A DNA stretch of 51,394 nt, from the NCBI RefSeq assembly GCF_002000545.1, contig NZ_MLHL01000016.1, forward strand, positions 1 to 51,394, read 5' to 3'. Source of the stretch: Rodentibacter trehalosifermentans. Lineage in GTDB: Bacteria; Pseudomonadota; Gammaproteobacteria; Enterobacterales; Pasteurellaceae. The notes beneath the pieces are model-generated. The model saw only the letters and a list, made by a program, of their open reading frames with translations. It did not search any database and had not been told where the DNA came from. The position numbers and the translations under genes were made by a program. Shown here in pieces: positions 22,775 through 32,557 of the stretch; within the stretch, counting starts at the first letter, position 1; each line of letters begins with the position of its first letter.

Positions 22775-23779
22775 ATGACAAAACCAATCGTATTTAGCGG
22801 TGTGCAACCCTCCGGTGAGCTGACTATTGGCAATTATTTAGGGGCGTTGCGTAATTGGGTAAAAATGCAAGAGGATTATGAGTGTATTTTCTGTGTGGTC
22901 GATTTACATGCAATCACCGTCCGTCAAGACCCGGTAGCCCTTCGGAAAGCTACCCTTGATGTAGTGGCGTTATATTTAGCCTGCGGCATAGACCCTAATA
23001 AAGCGACGATTTTTGTGCAATCACACGTGCCGGAACATACTCAATTAAGCTGGGTGCTAAATTGTTATACTTATTTTGGTGAAATGAGCCGTATGACACA
23101 ATTTAAAGATAAATCAGCACGCTATGCGGAAAATATTAATGTAGGCCTGTTTGATTATCCGGTATTGATGGCGGCGGATATTTTGCTTTATCAAGCCAAA
23201 AGCGTACCGGTAGGTGATGATCAAAAACAACATTTGGAAATTACCCGTGATATTGCCAACCGTTTTAACGCCCTTTATGGTGATATTTTCACCATTCCTG
23301 AGATTTTTATTGGTAAAGCAGGCGCACGAATTATGTCGTTGCAGGACCCGGAAAAGAAAATGTCAAAATCTGATGATAACCGCAATAATGTGGTGACCTT
23401 GTTAGAAGACCCGAAATCCGTGGCGAAAAAAATTAAACGTGCGGTGACGGATTCCGATGAACCGCCTGTGGTTCGTTATGATGTGAAAAATAAAGCGGGA
23501 GTATCAAATTTATTGGATATTCTTTCAGCGGTTACGGATAAATCCATTGCAGAATTAGAGCAGGAATTTGAAGGGAAAATGTACGGTCATTTAAAAACAG
23601 CCGTCGCCGATGAGGTATCAAATTTGCTTGCCGGTTTACAAGCCCGTTTCCATGAATACCGTAACAATGAAGCCTTGCTTGATGAGGTGCTTCGTCAAGG
23701 GGCAGCAAAAGCACGGGAAAAGGCACAAGAAACGCTGGCAAAAGTGTACGAAGCCGTGGGCTTTGTGGCAGCAAAATAG
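22775..23779 (+). CDS. trpS: Tryptophan--tRNA ligase
   Basis: TrpS charges tRNA-Trp in the cytoplasm. The 334-residue length is normal for bacterial TrpRS. The class I synthetase signatures are visible: the HIGH-type motif as [13 protein letters not shown] near residue 12, and KMSKS in [12 protein letters not shown] near residue 197. [11 protein letters not shown] and [20 protein letters not shown] are also typical. The gene is divergent from hflD-purB. No Trp-rich leader peptide or T-box was seen upstream. Confidence 0.97.
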   Translation: MTKPIVFSGVQPSGELTIGNYLGALRNWVKMQEDYECIFCVVDLHAITVRQDPVALRKATLDVVALYLACGIDPNKATIFVQSHVPEHTQLSWVLNCYTYFGEMSRMTQFKDKSARYAENINVGLFDYPVLMAADILLYQAKSVPVGDDQKQHLEITRDIANRFNALYGDIFTIPEIFIGKAGARIMSLQDPEKKMSKSDDNRNNVVTLLEDPKSVAKKIKRAVTDSDEPPVVRYDVKNKAGVSNLLDILSAVTDKSIAELEQEFEGKMYGHLKTAVADEVSNLLAGLQARFHEYRNNEALLDEVLRQGAAKAREKAQETLAKVYEAVGFVAAK

Positions 23780-23890
23780 TGAATGAAACCTTCAATGATA
23801 CAGAGTTAGCTTGCTTTGCGATGGTCTTTGTACGCTCGGCGGCAAGCTGTCTGTTTTAATCCACGATAGCAATTAAAGAGGGAGTGAATT

Positions 23891-24181
23891 ATGGCAATTC
23901 AAACAGAAAAACCCATTGAATGTGTGGGTTGTAATACTTTTGATATGAAATCCTTATTTGATAATCGGGATTGCACGCAAGAAATCAATTACATTTATGA
24001 CACCGAAGAACAGGCGAAAACCGCACTGGACTTCTTCACCCAAAAAGCCCGTGAGGTGGAAAGTGAGCCTTGCGAAATTCAGTCGGAAATCAGCAAAACG
24101 GATGACGGCTATTTATTAAATGCAAAATTTGCTTTTTGTTGTCAGGCGGAGTTGGTGATTTTTCAAATGAAAACGGCGTAA
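23891..24181 (+). CDS. YfcZ/YiiS family protein
   Basis: This 96-residue cytoplasmic protein resembles the YfcZ/YiiS (DUF406) family. It has four cysteines in or near pairs, [10 protein letters not shown] at the N-terminus and FAFCCQAE at the C-terminus, plus [10 protein letters not shown] and [11 protein letters not shown] between. No function is established for the family. It follows trpS by 111 bases after an AGAGGGAG ribosome site. It is followed by an inverted uptake-signal hairpin shared with the convergent small gene. Confidence 0.8.
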   Translation: MAIQTEKPIECVGCNTFDMKSLFDNRDCTQEINYIYDTEEQAKTALDFFTQKAREVESEPCEIQSEISKTDDGYLLNAKFAFCCQAELVIFQMKTA

Positions 24182-24187
24182 TGATGT

Positions 24188-24228
24188 AAAGTGCGGTTGA
24201 TATTCTCAGTGAAAATCAACCGCACTTT
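24188..24228. terminator. Uptake-signal hairpin between convergent genes
   Basis: AAAGTGCGGTTGAT (24188-24201) and ATCAACCGCACTTT (24215-24228) form a 14-base perfect stem with a 13-base loop. T residues follow on the plus strand (TTTAT), so it can end the yfcZ-like transcript. The small minus-strand gene ends at its right edge. Confidence 0.8.
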
Positions 24229-24381
24229 TTATTTAGAAAGTAAAATTTTGATTAATAGCCATATGGCTGCGGCATCATCAACGAGCCCCATTGGGCCGAG
24301 TACAGCTTCCGGTAGAATATCGATAGGACTAAACAGATAAATCAAAATCACGATGATTTTAATGAGCTTGGTTTTGTTCAT
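24229..24381 (-). CDS. Very small DUF1232 (YkvA-like) membrane protein
   Basis: I read a 50-residue protein here, beginning MNKTKLIKIIVILIYLFSP. It contains SPIDILPE, a Gly-Pro turn and GLVDDAAAIW, in the order of the DUF1232/YkvA signature (SPIDLIPD then a V-D-D stretch), followed by a short hydrophobic end. Larger family members are about 100 residues or more, so this is close to the bare domain with one or two membrane segments. It starts 14 bases after the ferredoxin stop on the same strand, and its stop codon abuts the hairpin. The function of the family is unknown. Confidence 0.7.
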   Translation of the reverse strand: MNKTKLIKIIVILIYLFSPIDILPEAVLGPMGLVDDAAAIWLLIKILLSK

Positions 24382-24395
24382 TGAGTAAACCCCAT

Positions 24396-24680
<285 letters not shown>

Positions 24681-24755
24681 TTAAATCGAAGTTGGCGGAT
24701 TATAGCCGACAAACACAAAATTGACAAAAAACACGGTTATGAAAAAAACACAGTT

Positions 24756-25478
24756 ATGAAAAAAACGATTTCTACACTTTCCATTATTGTTCTTGCGCTT
24801 ATCGGTCTCTGGCAATATTTCACTGAAGGAAAAAAAACATCTTCCTCCTCTAACAGCTCAGCACAAAGTCGCACTCAAGTGCATAAAAGTGCGGTCAAAA
24901 ATACGGAAGTTTTTGCCGATTATGATGTGGTGATGCGTGATGATCCTATCGGGCAAAATGCCAATGCACCGGTGGATTATTATATGTTAGCGCTTTCCTG
25001 GTCACCGGGATTTTGTGCTTCTCAACGTGAAAAATACGGTAATCAATTGCCTTCCTCAGCCCAATACCAATGTGAAAATAACCGCACTTTTGGCTGGGTG
25101 GTGCATGGTTTATGGCCACAAAATGCCAATGCCCGTTCTGTGGCAGAACACCCTCGTTTTTGCCAAGGGGATTTACCTGCATTACCTCAATCGGTGATTG
25201 AACCTTACTTAACCCTATCGCCTGGGGCGAAACTCTTACAAGGGGAATGGGAAAAACACGGGAGCTGTGCATTTTCTTCTGCCGAGCAATATTTCGCCAA
25301 AACCTTGGCATTGTTTAGTGCTTTGCAATTACCAAAGGAAAAATTGGATCGCCGTGAATTATTCCGTTGGATGAAACAACATAATCCTCAATTAAAAAAT
25401 GTCTATCTTGGGGCAAGCCGGGATGAATTATTTGTTTGTTATGATAAACAATGGCGGGTGATCGATTGCCCGAAGTAA
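24756..25478 (+). CDS. Ribonuclease T2 family protein (RNase I-like)
   Basis: The 240-residue protein has both active-site motifs of the T2 family: VVHGLWPQN around residue 115 and EWEKHGSCAF around residue 168, each with a catalytic His. Paired cysteines in SPGFCASQR and YQCENN are also typical. These enzymes cut RNA without base specificity through a 2',3'-cyclic phosphate. The N-terminus, MKKTISTLSIIVLALIGLW, is hydrophobic but lacks an obvious cleavage site and is followed by a Ser-rich linker, so the enzyme may stay tethered to the inner membrane facing the periplasm. It precedes pgk. Confidence 0.9.
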   Translation: MKKTISTLSIIVLALIGLWQYFTEGKKTSSSSNSSAQSRTQVHKSAVKNTEVFADYDVVMRDDPIGQNANAPVDYYMLALSWSPGFCASQREKYGNQLPSSAQYQCENNRTFGWVVHGLWPQNANARSVAEHPRFCQGDLPALPQSVIEPYLTLSPGAKLLQGEWEKHGSCAFSSAEQYFAKTLALFSALQLPKEKLDRRELFRWMKQHNPQLKNVYLGASRDELFVCYDKQWRVIDCPK

Positions 25479-25501
25479 TTGGGATTTCTTTGATCTAAAT
25501 C

Positions 25502-25530
25502 GTTACAACCTAACGATAACTCGGTATAAT
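25502..25530 (+). promoter_or_regulatory. Candidate pgk promoter
   Basis: GTTACA (25502-25507) and a perfect TATAAT (25525-25530) are separated by 17 bases. The predicted start near 25537 leaves a leader of about 38 bases before the pgk ATG. Confidence 0.6.
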
Positions 25531-25574
25531 GTGCGGGTTTCAATTTTAACTTTAACCAACAAAGAGGATAGATT

Positions 25575-26738
25575 ATGTCAGTAATCAAAATGACCGACTT
25601 AGATTTAGCGGGCAAACGTGTGTTTATCCGTGCGGATCTTAATGTACCGGTAAAAGACGGCAAAGTAACTTCCGATGCTCGTATTCGTGCCACCATCCCT
25701 ACTTTGAAATTAGCTCTTGAAAAAGGGGCGAAAGTGATGGTGACCTCTCACTTAGGTCGTCCAACTGAGGGTGAATTTAAACCTGAAGATTCTTTACAAC
25801 CGGTTGTTGATTATTTGAATGAACACCTTGATGTGCCTGTGCGCTTAGTTCGTGATTACCTTGATGGTGTAGAGGTAAAAGAAGGCGAAATTGTGGTGCT
25901 GGAAAATGTGCGTGTGAACAAAGGTGAAAAGAAAAACGATCCTGAATTAGGGAAAAAATATGCCGCACTTTGTGATGTGTTTGTGATGGATGCCTTCGGT
26001 ACGGCACACCGTGCTCAGGCTTCAACTTACGGTGTGGCTGAATTTGCGCCGGTTGCTTGTGCAGGCCCATTACTTGCGGCTGAATTAGATGCGTTAGGCA
26101 AAGCGTTAAAAGAACCGGCTCGTCCGATGGTGGCGATTGTGGGCGGTTCTAAAGTTTCCACAAAATTAGAAGTGTTAAATTCCCTTTCAAAAATCGCTGA
26201 CCAAATTATTGTGGGTGGCGGTATCGCCAATACCTTCATTGCGGCGGCAGGTCATAACGTGGGTAAATCTTTGTATGAAGAAGATTTGATCCCTGTTGCT
26301 AAAGAATTAGCGGCAAGTACGGATATCCCAGTGCCGGTTGATGTGCGTGTGGGCACAGAATTTTCTGAAACTGCACCGGCAACAGAAAAAGCAGTGACGG
26401 AAGTGAAAGACGATGAATCCATTTTTGATATTGGTGATAAATCTGCGGCACAATTGGCTGAAATCATCAAAAATGCAAAAACTGTGTTATGGAACGGCCC
26501 AGTAGGGGTGTTTGAATTCCCTAACTTCCGCAAAGGAACAGAAGTAATTTCTCATGCCATTGCAAACAGTGATGCGTTTTCCATTGCTGGTGGTGGTGAT
26601 ACCCTAGCAGCGATCGATTTATTCGGTATTGCGGATAAAATCTCTTATATTTCAACCGGTGGTGGTGCATTCTTAGAATTTGTCGAAGGTAAGGTATTAC
26701 CGGCGGTAGAAATTCTTGAAAAACGTGCGAACGGTTAA
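25575..26738 (+). CDS. pgk: Phosphoglycerate kinase
   Basis: Pgk makes ATP from 1,3-bisphosphoglycerate in glycolysis. The 387-residue protein has the signature [16 protein letters not shown] near the start and SHLGRPTEG near residue 57. ALLVAA-region equivalents are in [15 protein letters not shown], and the nucleotide-binding end has [10 protein letters not shown] and [10 protein letters not shown]. The start has an AAAGAGGATAG ribosome site. fbaA follows 84 bases downstream, with no strong hairpin between them, so the two glycolytic genes are probably co-transcribed. Confidence 0.98.
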   Translation: MSVIKMTDLDLAGKRVFIRADLNVPVKDGKVTSDARIRATIPTLKLALEKGAKVMVTSHLGRPTEGEFKPEDSLQPVVDYLNEHLDVPVRLVRDYLDGVEVKEGEIVVLENVRVNKGEKKNDPELGKKYAALCDVFVMDAFGTAHRAQASTYGVAEFAPVACAGPLLAAELDALGKALKEPARPMVAIVGGSKVSTKLEVLNSLSKIADQIIVGGGIANTFIAAAGHNVGKSLYEEDLIPVAKELAASTDIPVPVDVRVGTEFSETAPATEKAVTEVKDDESIFDIGDKSAAQLAEIIKNAKTVLWNGPVGVFEFPNFRKGTEVISHAIANSDAFSIAGGGDTLAAIDLFGIADKISYISTGGGAFLEFVEGKVLPAVEILEKRANG

Positions 26739-26822
26739 TTAACCAAATATGACGATGGTGTGTGGGCAATGATCCACGCACCCAGTAAAAGTTCTCAACA
26801 TTTAAATGAAGGAAACAACAAG

Positions 26823-27899
26823 ATGGGTTTATTAGATATTGTAAAACCGGGTGTATTAACTGGTGAAGATGTACAAAAAGTATTCGCTTATGCAAAAGAA
26901 CATAATTTTGCTATTCCGGCGGTAAACTGTGTAGGTTCTGATTCAGTGAATGCGGTGTTAGAAACTGCTGCACGTGTCAAAGCGCCGGTTATTGTTCAAT
27001 TTTCTAACGGTGGTGCCTCTTTCTATGCAGGGAAAGGCATCAAACCTGCATCAGGCGCTCGTGCTGATGTGTTAGGTGCGATTGCTGGGGCGAAGCAGGT
27101 TCATACTCTTGCAAAAGAATATGGTGTGCCGGTTATCCTTCACACCGACCACGCAGCGAAAAAATTACTTCCATGGATTGATGGTTTATTAGAAGCGGGT
27201 GAAAAACACTTTGCTGAAACCGGTCGTCCATTATTCTCTTCTCATATGATCGATTTATCTGAAGAGCCAATGGAAGAAAATATGGCGATTTGCCGCGAAT
27301 ACCTTGCCCGTATGGATAAAATGGGGATGACCCTTGAAATCGAAATTGGTATCACCGGTGGTGAAGAAGACGGTGTAGATAATTCAGATGTAGAAGAATC
27401 TAAACTCTATACCCAACCTGAAGACGTGTTATACGTTTATGACCAATTAAATCCGGTTAGCCCGAACTTCACCGTTGCAGCGGCATTCGGTAATGTGCAT
27501 GGTGTGTATAAACCGGGTAATGTGAAATTAAAACCGTCTATCTTAGGTGCATCACAAGAGTTCGTGGCAAAAGAGCGTAATCTTCCGGCTAAACCAATCA
27601 ACTTTGTATTCCATGGCGGTTCCGGTTCTTCTCGTGAAGAAATCCGTGAAGCAATCGGCTACGGTGCAATCAAAATGAACATTGACACCGATACACAATG
27701 GGCTGCGTGGGAGGGTATTCTAAACTTCTACAAAGCAAATGAAGCCTATTTACAAGGTCAATTAGGTAATCCTGAAGGTCCGGATGTGCCAAACAAAAAA
27801 TACTATGACCCACGTGTTTGGTTACGCAAAATGGAAGAATCTATGTCTAAACGCTTAGAGCAATCTTTCGAAGACCTAAACTGTGTTGATGTTTTATAA
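26823..27899 (+). CDS. fbaA: Fructose-bisphosphate aldolase, class II
   Basis: FbaA is the zinc-dependent aldolase of glycolysis. I start it at the ATG at 26823, which gives 358 residues beginning MGLLDIVKPGVLTGED, preceded by GAAGGAAACAAC. The frame from 26760 adds 21 unrelated residues. Class II signatures are VPVILHTDHAAKKLLPW with the catalytic Asp and a zinc His, EIEIGITGGEEDG, GNVHGVYKPG, and FHGGSGSSREEI with zinc and phosphate ligands. It ends before a strong terminator. Confidence 0.98.
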   Translation: MGLLDIVKPGVLTGEDVQKVFAYAKEHNFAIPAVNCVGSDSVNAVLETAARVKAPVIVQFSNGGASFYAGKGIKPASGARADVLGAIAGAKQVHTLAKEYGVPVILHTDHAAKKLLPWIDGLLEAGEKHFAETGRPLFSSHMIDLSEEPMEENMAICREYLARMDKMGMTLEIEIGITGGEEDGVDNSDVEESKLYTQPEDVLYVYDQLNPVSPNFTVAAAFGNVHGVYKPGNVKLKPSILGASQEFVAKERNLPAKPINFVFHGGSGSSREEIREAIGYGAIKMNIDTDTQWAAWEGILNFYKANEAYLQGQLGNPEGPDVPNKKYYDPRVWLRKMEESMSKRLEQSFEDLNCVDVL

Positions 27900-27922
27900 T
27901 CCACAAAAATAGCATAGAATAC

Positions 27923-27949
27923 AACCGCACTTTTTAGTGCGGTTTTTTT
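27923..27949 (+). terminator. Terminator after fbaA
   Basis: AACCGCACT (27923-27931) and AGTGCGGTT (27936-27944) form a 9-base stem with a TTTT loop, followed by seven T residues. It is one half uptake signal and its opposed copy, and is a classical intrinsic terminator. Confidence 0.9.
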
Positions 27950-27967
27950 ATAGTTGAGTGATAACTT

Positions 27968-29221
27968 ATGCAAATTTCAAAACAGAATCTTCTCCCTTTT
28001 TTGGCGAATTTTAGTATTAGCCTTTTCTTTTTATCCGTGTTGGCGTTTAAAGGTGGACACAATTTTGCGCCGATTTTTTTGATGTTGTTAGGGCTGGGTT
28101 ATAGTATTTATTGTCTCATTAAAAAATGCCAATGGAATTTATCAAAAGAAGATAAATGGCTGATTTATAGTTATATTTTTTATTTTTCTGTTTTTGTGCT
28201 TTCTTTTCTTGTCAATGACGAAAAAGGACGCGTGTTAGATAATCCAAGCCGTGCGATTTTATTAATTCCTGCCTTAATTTTTTTATTAAAAATGCCGTTA
28301 AAGTACTGTGCATTGATTTATGCTATCCCGCTGGGTTCAGTCATTGCGGGGATTGTTGCGCTTTATGATAAATTTATTTTACATAGCCCTATGGCATATA
28401 CCCCTAGAACTATGCATATCCAAGGGGGCGATATTGCCATGTCATTTGGCTTATTTAGTATGGCAGTTGGGCTTTATTACTGGCAAAAATCACAGAAAAA
28501 AATGACCGCACTTTGCATTTTTGCTTCTTTCTTTGGCATCGTGGGAAGTATTCTTTCCACCGCTCGTGGGGGATGGGTTGCCTTGCCGATTATGCTTGTG
28601 GTGATGTTATGGATTTATCGCCATTCGCTCTCAAAAAAATTCTTCTTTGGTGTTATCAGCCTATTTACGCTTGCTCTGGTTGGGATAAGCCAAATGCCCA
28701 ATAGCCGAGTGATGGAACGCCTTTCTTTAATTCAGCATGATATTGCCAGATATGAAAAAAATAACGCGAATACCTCCCTTGGGCTGCGTTTTGAAATGTG
28801 GAAAAGTGCCGCATTAATGATAAAGGAAAAACCGATTTTGGGCTGGGGCGAGCAGGGCGCGACAGAAAAGCGTAAGCAAGATGTGGAAACCAAAACGGTG
28901 GCAGGGAATATCGGGCAATTTACCCATGCTCATAACCAATACCTTGATGATCTATCAAAACGGGGCGTGATGGGCTTGATTGCCTTGTTAGGCATTTTAC
29001 TGGTGCCGTTATATCAATTTAAACGCCGTTTGAACAGCCCTGTTTCAGTGGTTAAATTAGTGGCGACCTTAGGAACCGTGCATATTCTTTCCATTATGAT
29101 CTATTGTTTAAGCCAAGGTTTCTTCACCCACAATTCCGGAAATATTTTCTATCTTTTCTTAACGGTGGTGTTTTATGCCCTGTTAAAACAAGCAGAGAAA
29201 ACACACAATGAGGTGCAATGA
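27968..29221 (+). CDS. O-antigen ligase (WaaL/Wzy-like) family membrane protein
   Basis: The 417-residue protein has about ten to twelve membrane segments and a large periplasmic loop near residues 270-330, as in the O-antigen ligase/polymerase family. Readable family features are STARGGWVALP near residue 195, then GWGEQGATEKR and FTHAHNQYLDDLSKRG, whose His and Arg are the conserved loop residues. Such proteins join or polymerise lipid-linked sugars on the outer face of the inner membrane. A ligase of lipooligosaccharide is plausible because a family 9 glycosyltransferase follows with a 4-base ATGA overlap. The true donor is unknown. Confidence 0.82.
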   Translation: MQISKQNLLPFLANFSISLFFLSVLAFKGGHNFAPIFLMLLGLGYSIYCLIKKCQWNLSKEDKWLIYSYIFYFSVFVLSFLVNDEKGRVLDNPSRAILLIPALIFLLKMPLKYCALIYAIPLGSVIAGIVALYDKFILHSPMAYTPRTMHIQGGDIAMSFGLFSMAVGLYYWQKSQKKMTALCIFASFFGIVGSILSTARGGWVALPIMLVVMLWIYRHSLSKKFFFGVISLFTLALVGISQMPNSRVMERLSLIQHDIARYEKNNANTSLGLRFEMWKSAALMIKEKPILGWGEQGATEKRKQDVETKTVAGNIGQFTHAHNQYLDDLSKRGVMGLIALLGILLVPLYQFKRRLNSPVSVVKLVATLGTVHILSIMIYCLSQGFFTHNSGNIFYLFLTVVFYALLKQAEKTHNEVQ

Positions 29222-30255
29222 TGAAAAACATATTGCTTATCCGTAACGATAAACTTGGGGATTTTATGCAAGCATGGCCGGCTTTTGCGATGTTAAAAGC
29301 GTCAAATCCGGCATTAAAATTAACCGCACTGGTGCCCCGCTATACTGCACCACTTGCAGAAATTTGCCCCTATTTGGATGAAGTTATCATTGATAGCCAA
29401 AAGGACGATAAGGCAGATTTTAAACGTTTGGTTAAGGAAATTAAAGCTAAGCGTTTTGATGGAATGATGAGCTTTGTTTCCGATATACACAATGCAAAAT
29501 TGGCGTGGAAAAGTGGTATTAAATATCGCCTCGCACCGGCGACAAAGCTCATTCAATTTCTTTATAACCATCGCTTGACTCAACGCCGTTCCCGTTCGGA
29601 AAAATCGGAGGCGGAATACAATCAGGATTTGGTTCGGGCATTTTTAACCCAATACAGTATGCCGATTGTTGAGCCCAAACCGCCTTATCTTGTGTTGGAT
29701 AAAAGTGCGGTTGAAAATCAGCGTATTTTTTTACAAGAAACCTTGGGGCTTTCTGCGAATAAGAAATGGATTTTTGTGCATAGCGGTTCAGGCGGTTCGG
29801 CAACCAATCTTTCACTGACACAATATGCACAATTAATTCAAGGGTTGCTTGCAGAGTTTGATTGCCAAATTGTGCTCACTGCCGGTCCCGGAGAAAGCGA
29901 GAAAGCCCATGAGTTGGCGCAATTAGTGGGGGATTCACGTCTTGTGATTTACGATAAAAATCGGGGGCTGGTTGATTTTGCCCATTCCTTAGCCTGTGCA
30001 AATCTCTTTATTGCTGGTTCCACAGGACCATTGCATTTAAGTGGGGCATTGAATATCCCAACGGTGGGGTTCTATCCAAGCCGTCGTTCCGCTTTACCGA
30101 TTCGTTGGAAACCGATTAATGAGGCGGATAAACACATCGCATTTTGTCCGCCAAAGGGCAAGGAAAGCCAAATGAATTTAGGCTTGATTTCAATCCCTCA
30201 GGCGCTCACTGAGATTATTCCTTTCATTCAGCGAATGTGGCAAACGGGAAATTAA
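29218..30255 (+). CDS. Glycosyltransferase family 9 (heptosyltransferase-like)
   Basis: The 345-residue cytoplasmic protein has the two-domain layout of family 9 enzymes, which add heptose or related sugars to the inner core of lipooligosaccharide. It starts ILLIRNDKLGDFMQAWPA, the usual N-terminal motif with the catalytic Asp. The nucleotide-sugar half has FVHSGSGGSATNLSLTQY and AGSTGPLHLSGALNIPTVGF. It overlaps the ligase-like gene by 4 bases, so the two are coupled. Its tail overlaps the convergent yczE-like gene by 66 bases. The exact sugar and acceptor are not evident. Confidence 0.88.
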   Translation: MMKNILLIRNDKLGDFMQAWPAFAMLKASNPALKLTALVPRYTAPLAEICPYLDEVIIDSQKDDKADFKRLVKEIKAKRFDGMMSFVSDIHNAKLAWKSGIKYRLAPATKLIQFLYNHRLTQRRSRSEKSEAEYNQDLVRAFLTQYSMPIVEPKPPYLVLDKSAVENQRIFLQETLGLSANKKWIFVHSGSGGSATNLSLTQYAQLIQGLLAEFDCQIVLTAGPGESEKAHELAQLVGDSRLVIYDKNRGLVDFAHSLACANLFIAGSTGPLHLSGALNIPTVGFYPSRRSALPIRWKPINEADKHIAFCPPKGKESQMNLGLISIPQALTEIIPFIQRMWQTGN

Positions 30256-30870
30256 ACGAAGGTAGCCTTGTACGAGCCAACCGATTCCGCTGGCAAAGAT
30301 CAATGTACCAATGCCTACTGTGCCGCCGAGGATAAAGCCCAGTAGGCAAACGGATACTTCAAGGGTGGTGCGAACAATGCCCACATTGAGGTGAAAACGT
30401 TGGCATAATCCCACCATTAAGCCATCCCTCGGTCCGGCACCCAAATGGCAGGTGAGGTAAAACGCCGTGCCTAATCCATATAACAAGATCCCAACAATAC
30501 CCAAGGCGATTCGCCCCGAAAGTGCGGTCGGTTGCGGCAAAATTTTTGTGGTAAGCCCTAGAAAGAAGGCGATCACAATAATATTTAAAATTGTGCCTAA
30601 GCCAAAACGGAGCTTTAACGGCCACCACGCAAACATCACAATGCAGCTAATAAAAAATGAAGACCAACCAATGCTGATTTCGGTTTGTAACGCCACCCCT
30701 TGAGAAAGCACCGTCCAAGGTGTCGAACCTAACCCTGAAAGCACAATTAAACCATCGCCTATGCCTAAAATCGCCAACGATAAAATTAAAACGGATAACG
30801 TCGTGAAGTTTATCGACCACAAGGAGGTTGCAGCCCAGTTCGGATGAGGGATAACACGTGTTTTTTTCAT
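30190..30870 (-). CDS. YczE/YitT-like integral membrane protein
   Basis: From the ATG at 30870 the protein is 226 residues. I prefer it to the ATG at 30894 because AAAGG lies 8 bases upstream. It has five or more membrane segments and the family pattern GDGLIVLSGLGSTPWTVLSQG, then LTCHLGAGPRDGLMVGLCQR and VRTTLEVSVCLLGFILGG. Related proteins are called YczE, YyaS or YitT-like; no transport substrate is established. The C-terminal 22 codons overlap the glycosyltransferase gene on the other strand. Confidence 0.8.
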   Translation of the reverse strand: MKKTRVIPHPNWAATSLWSINFTTLSVLILSLAILGIGDGLIVLSGLGSTPWTVLSQGVALQTEISIGWSSFFISCIVMFAWWPLKLRFGLGTILNIIVIAFFLGLTTKILPQPTALSGRIALGIVGILLYGLGTAFYLTCHLGAGPRDGLMVGLCQRFHLNVGIVRTTLEVSVCLLGFILGGTVGIGTLIFASGIGWLVQGYLRLISRLPHSLNERNNLSERLRD

Positions 30871-31082
30871 AGTAGAGACCTTTTCTTTGGGCATTTATCA
30901 TAAAAGGAAATCATATAAAAATAAAACAATTTAATGATATGTCTTGGTATTGTTTGATCTAAGGTATTCGCATTAGAAATAAAAAGAATAGTATGATTGA
31001 AATAAAACCTTCAAAGACCTATCTAACGATATGTAATGAGTTAGCCTCAAAATTCTTTTCGACTTTGATGATTTCATAATAA

Positions 31083-31116
31083 AAAATCCCCATTGTAAAA
31101 TTTCAATGGGGATTTT
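31083..31116 (-). terminator. Terminator after rpoH
   Basis: AAAATCCCCATTG (31083-31095) and CAATGGGGATTTT (31104-31116) form a 13-base perfect stem with an 8-base loop. On the minus strand it is followed by TTTTTATTATG. It lies about 56 bases after the rpoH stop. Confidence 0.85.
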
Positions 31117-31171
31117 AAGGTTTTTAATCGCTTAAATTTTTGTGCAAGCGCCACATAATACCGAAAATTTC

Positions 31172-32017
31172 CTAGAAATTGACCGCACTTTTCAATTTTT
31201 TCAATGCGTTAGCTTCCAGTTGCCGGATACGCTCTGCAGAAACATTATATTTTGCCGCCAAGTCATGTAACGTTGCTTTCTCATCATCCAACCAGCGGGT
31301 TTTAATGATATCTTGGCTACGGGCATCAAGATTTTTTAAAGCAACACTTAATTGCTCTACAGCTTGGTTTTCAAAATTTTCATTTTCAAGTTCTGCGGCA
31401 AAATTAGAACTTTTATCTTCCAAGTAGAGCGATGGTGAATAGGTTTCCGCCTCACTATCATCTGTCGGTAAATCAAAGCCCACATCCGCACCGGTCATGC
31501 GTGATTCCATTTCGATCACATCTTCTTTTGATACACCCAGCTCATTAGCCACCATATCCACTTCTTTTTCGTTGAACCAACCTAAGCGTTGTTTTGTTTT
31601 GCGTAAATTAAAGAATAATTTACGTTGTGCTTTGGTGGTGGCAACTTTCACGATACGCCAGTTTCGCAAGACATATTCGTGAATTTCCGCTTTAATCCAG
31701 TGCACGGCAAATGAAACTAAGCGTACGCCTATTTCCGGGTTAAAACGTTTGACCGCTTTCATTAAGCCGATATTGCCCTCTTGGATCAAATCCGCCTGAG
31801 GCAGACCATAACCGGAATACCCCCGAGCCACGTGAATGACAAAACGAAGATGGGACAATACTAGTTTTTTCGCAGCTTCAATATCACCGTTATAATACAA
31901 ACGTTCTGCTAATTCTTTCTCTTCCTCGGCAGTCAACATTGGATACTCATTTGCTGCGCGAATATAGCCTTCAATACTACCTTGAGGAACCAACATCATT
32001 TGTGTTTCTTTATCCAT
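31172..32017 (-). CDS. rpoH: Heat shock sigma factor RpoH (sigma 32)
   Basis: From the ATG at 32017, with AAGGGA just upstream, the protein is 281 residues, close to E. coli sigma 32. The longer frame from 32044 was rejected. Region 2 is seen in [39 protein letters not shown] and [17 protein letters not shown]. The RpoH box, unique to this sigma, is seen as [15 protein letters not shown]. Region 4.2 ends with [19 protein letters not shown]. It directs heat shock genes. The 5' region may fold as a thermosensor as in E. coli, but I did not work out a structure. Confidence 0.97.
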   Translation of the reverse strand: MDKETQMMLVPQGSIEGYIRAANEYPMLTAEEEKELAERLYYNGDIEAAKKLVLSHLRFVIHVARGYSGYGLPQADLIQEGNIGLMKAVKRFNPEIGVRLVSFAVHWIKAEIHEYVLRNWRIVKVATTKAQRKLFFNLRKTKQRLGWFNEKEVDMVANELGVSKEDVIEMESRMTGADVGFDLPTDDSEAETYSPSLYLEDKSSNFAAELENENFENQAVEQLSVALKNLDARSQDIIKTRWLDDEKATLHDLAAKYNVSAERIRQLEANALKKLKSAVNF

Positions 32018-32131
32018 CTTTTCCCTTCTTTTTCTAATTGGCATCAGCCAAATAATGCGTTTAGTTATAGCACAATAAAAGGTTTTATTGAACTGATTTA
32101 TACTATAAGACAGGTTTTACCAATTAAAAGT

Positions 32132-32458
32132 TCAATTTTCTTGTTGATTTTTTAATAATTCAAGATGCAATACCAGCTCTTTCTCAACGACATTGAAAAG
32201 CAAATCAATATTCGGATGCTTTCCCGGATGTTTTTTAGCATCTTCGACATATTCAGCGAACCATTCAATCCCCTGTTGTGCGGAAGTGCGGTCTAATTTT
32301 CCATTAAATTTTTCGGCAAGGGCATGATAAAGGCGTAATGAACCGAGTTTACCCGGTATGGCAGGAATGTGATGAATAATCTCATCTCCCTGTTTCACAT
32401 TTAATCCCGATAGATGATCAATGGTTGGAAGTTCATCTAAAATTTCTTTAAAAGCCAT
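32132..32458 (-). CDS. DUF2322-like small protein
   Basis: The start at 32458, preceded by AAAGGAAAAT, gives 108 residues; the longer frame from 32500 was rejected. The protein is small, soluble and probably cytoplasmic, beginning MAFKEILDELPTIDHLSG. It matches my memory of DUF2322 proteins of Haemophilus and Neisseria, with IPAIPGKLGSLRLYHALAEK and AQQGIEWFAEYVEDAKKHPG as its best-kept stretches. No function is known. It sits between murB and rpoH on the same strand, 114 bases before rpoH. Confidence 0.6.
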   Translation of the reverse strand: MAFKEILDELPTIDHLSGLNVKQGDEIIHHIPAIPGKLGSLRLYHALAEKFNGKLDRTSAQQGIEWFAEYVEDAKKHPGKHPNIDLLFNVVEKELVLHLELLKNQQEN

Positions 32459-32557
32459 TTTATTTTCCTTTTGTTCTAAGATTTTTCCCTCTTTTATCAA
32501 TGTTATGACTAAAATGATAGGAAATTTTTATTTTATATTCTTTAAATTAAGCGAAGG

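Noticed and set aside
30990-31080. A short plus-strand open frame of 28 codons (MIEIKPSKTYL...) before the rpoH terminator
   Set aside because: No ribosome site and no similarity to anything known. A 28-codon frame in an AT-rich spacer is expected by chance.
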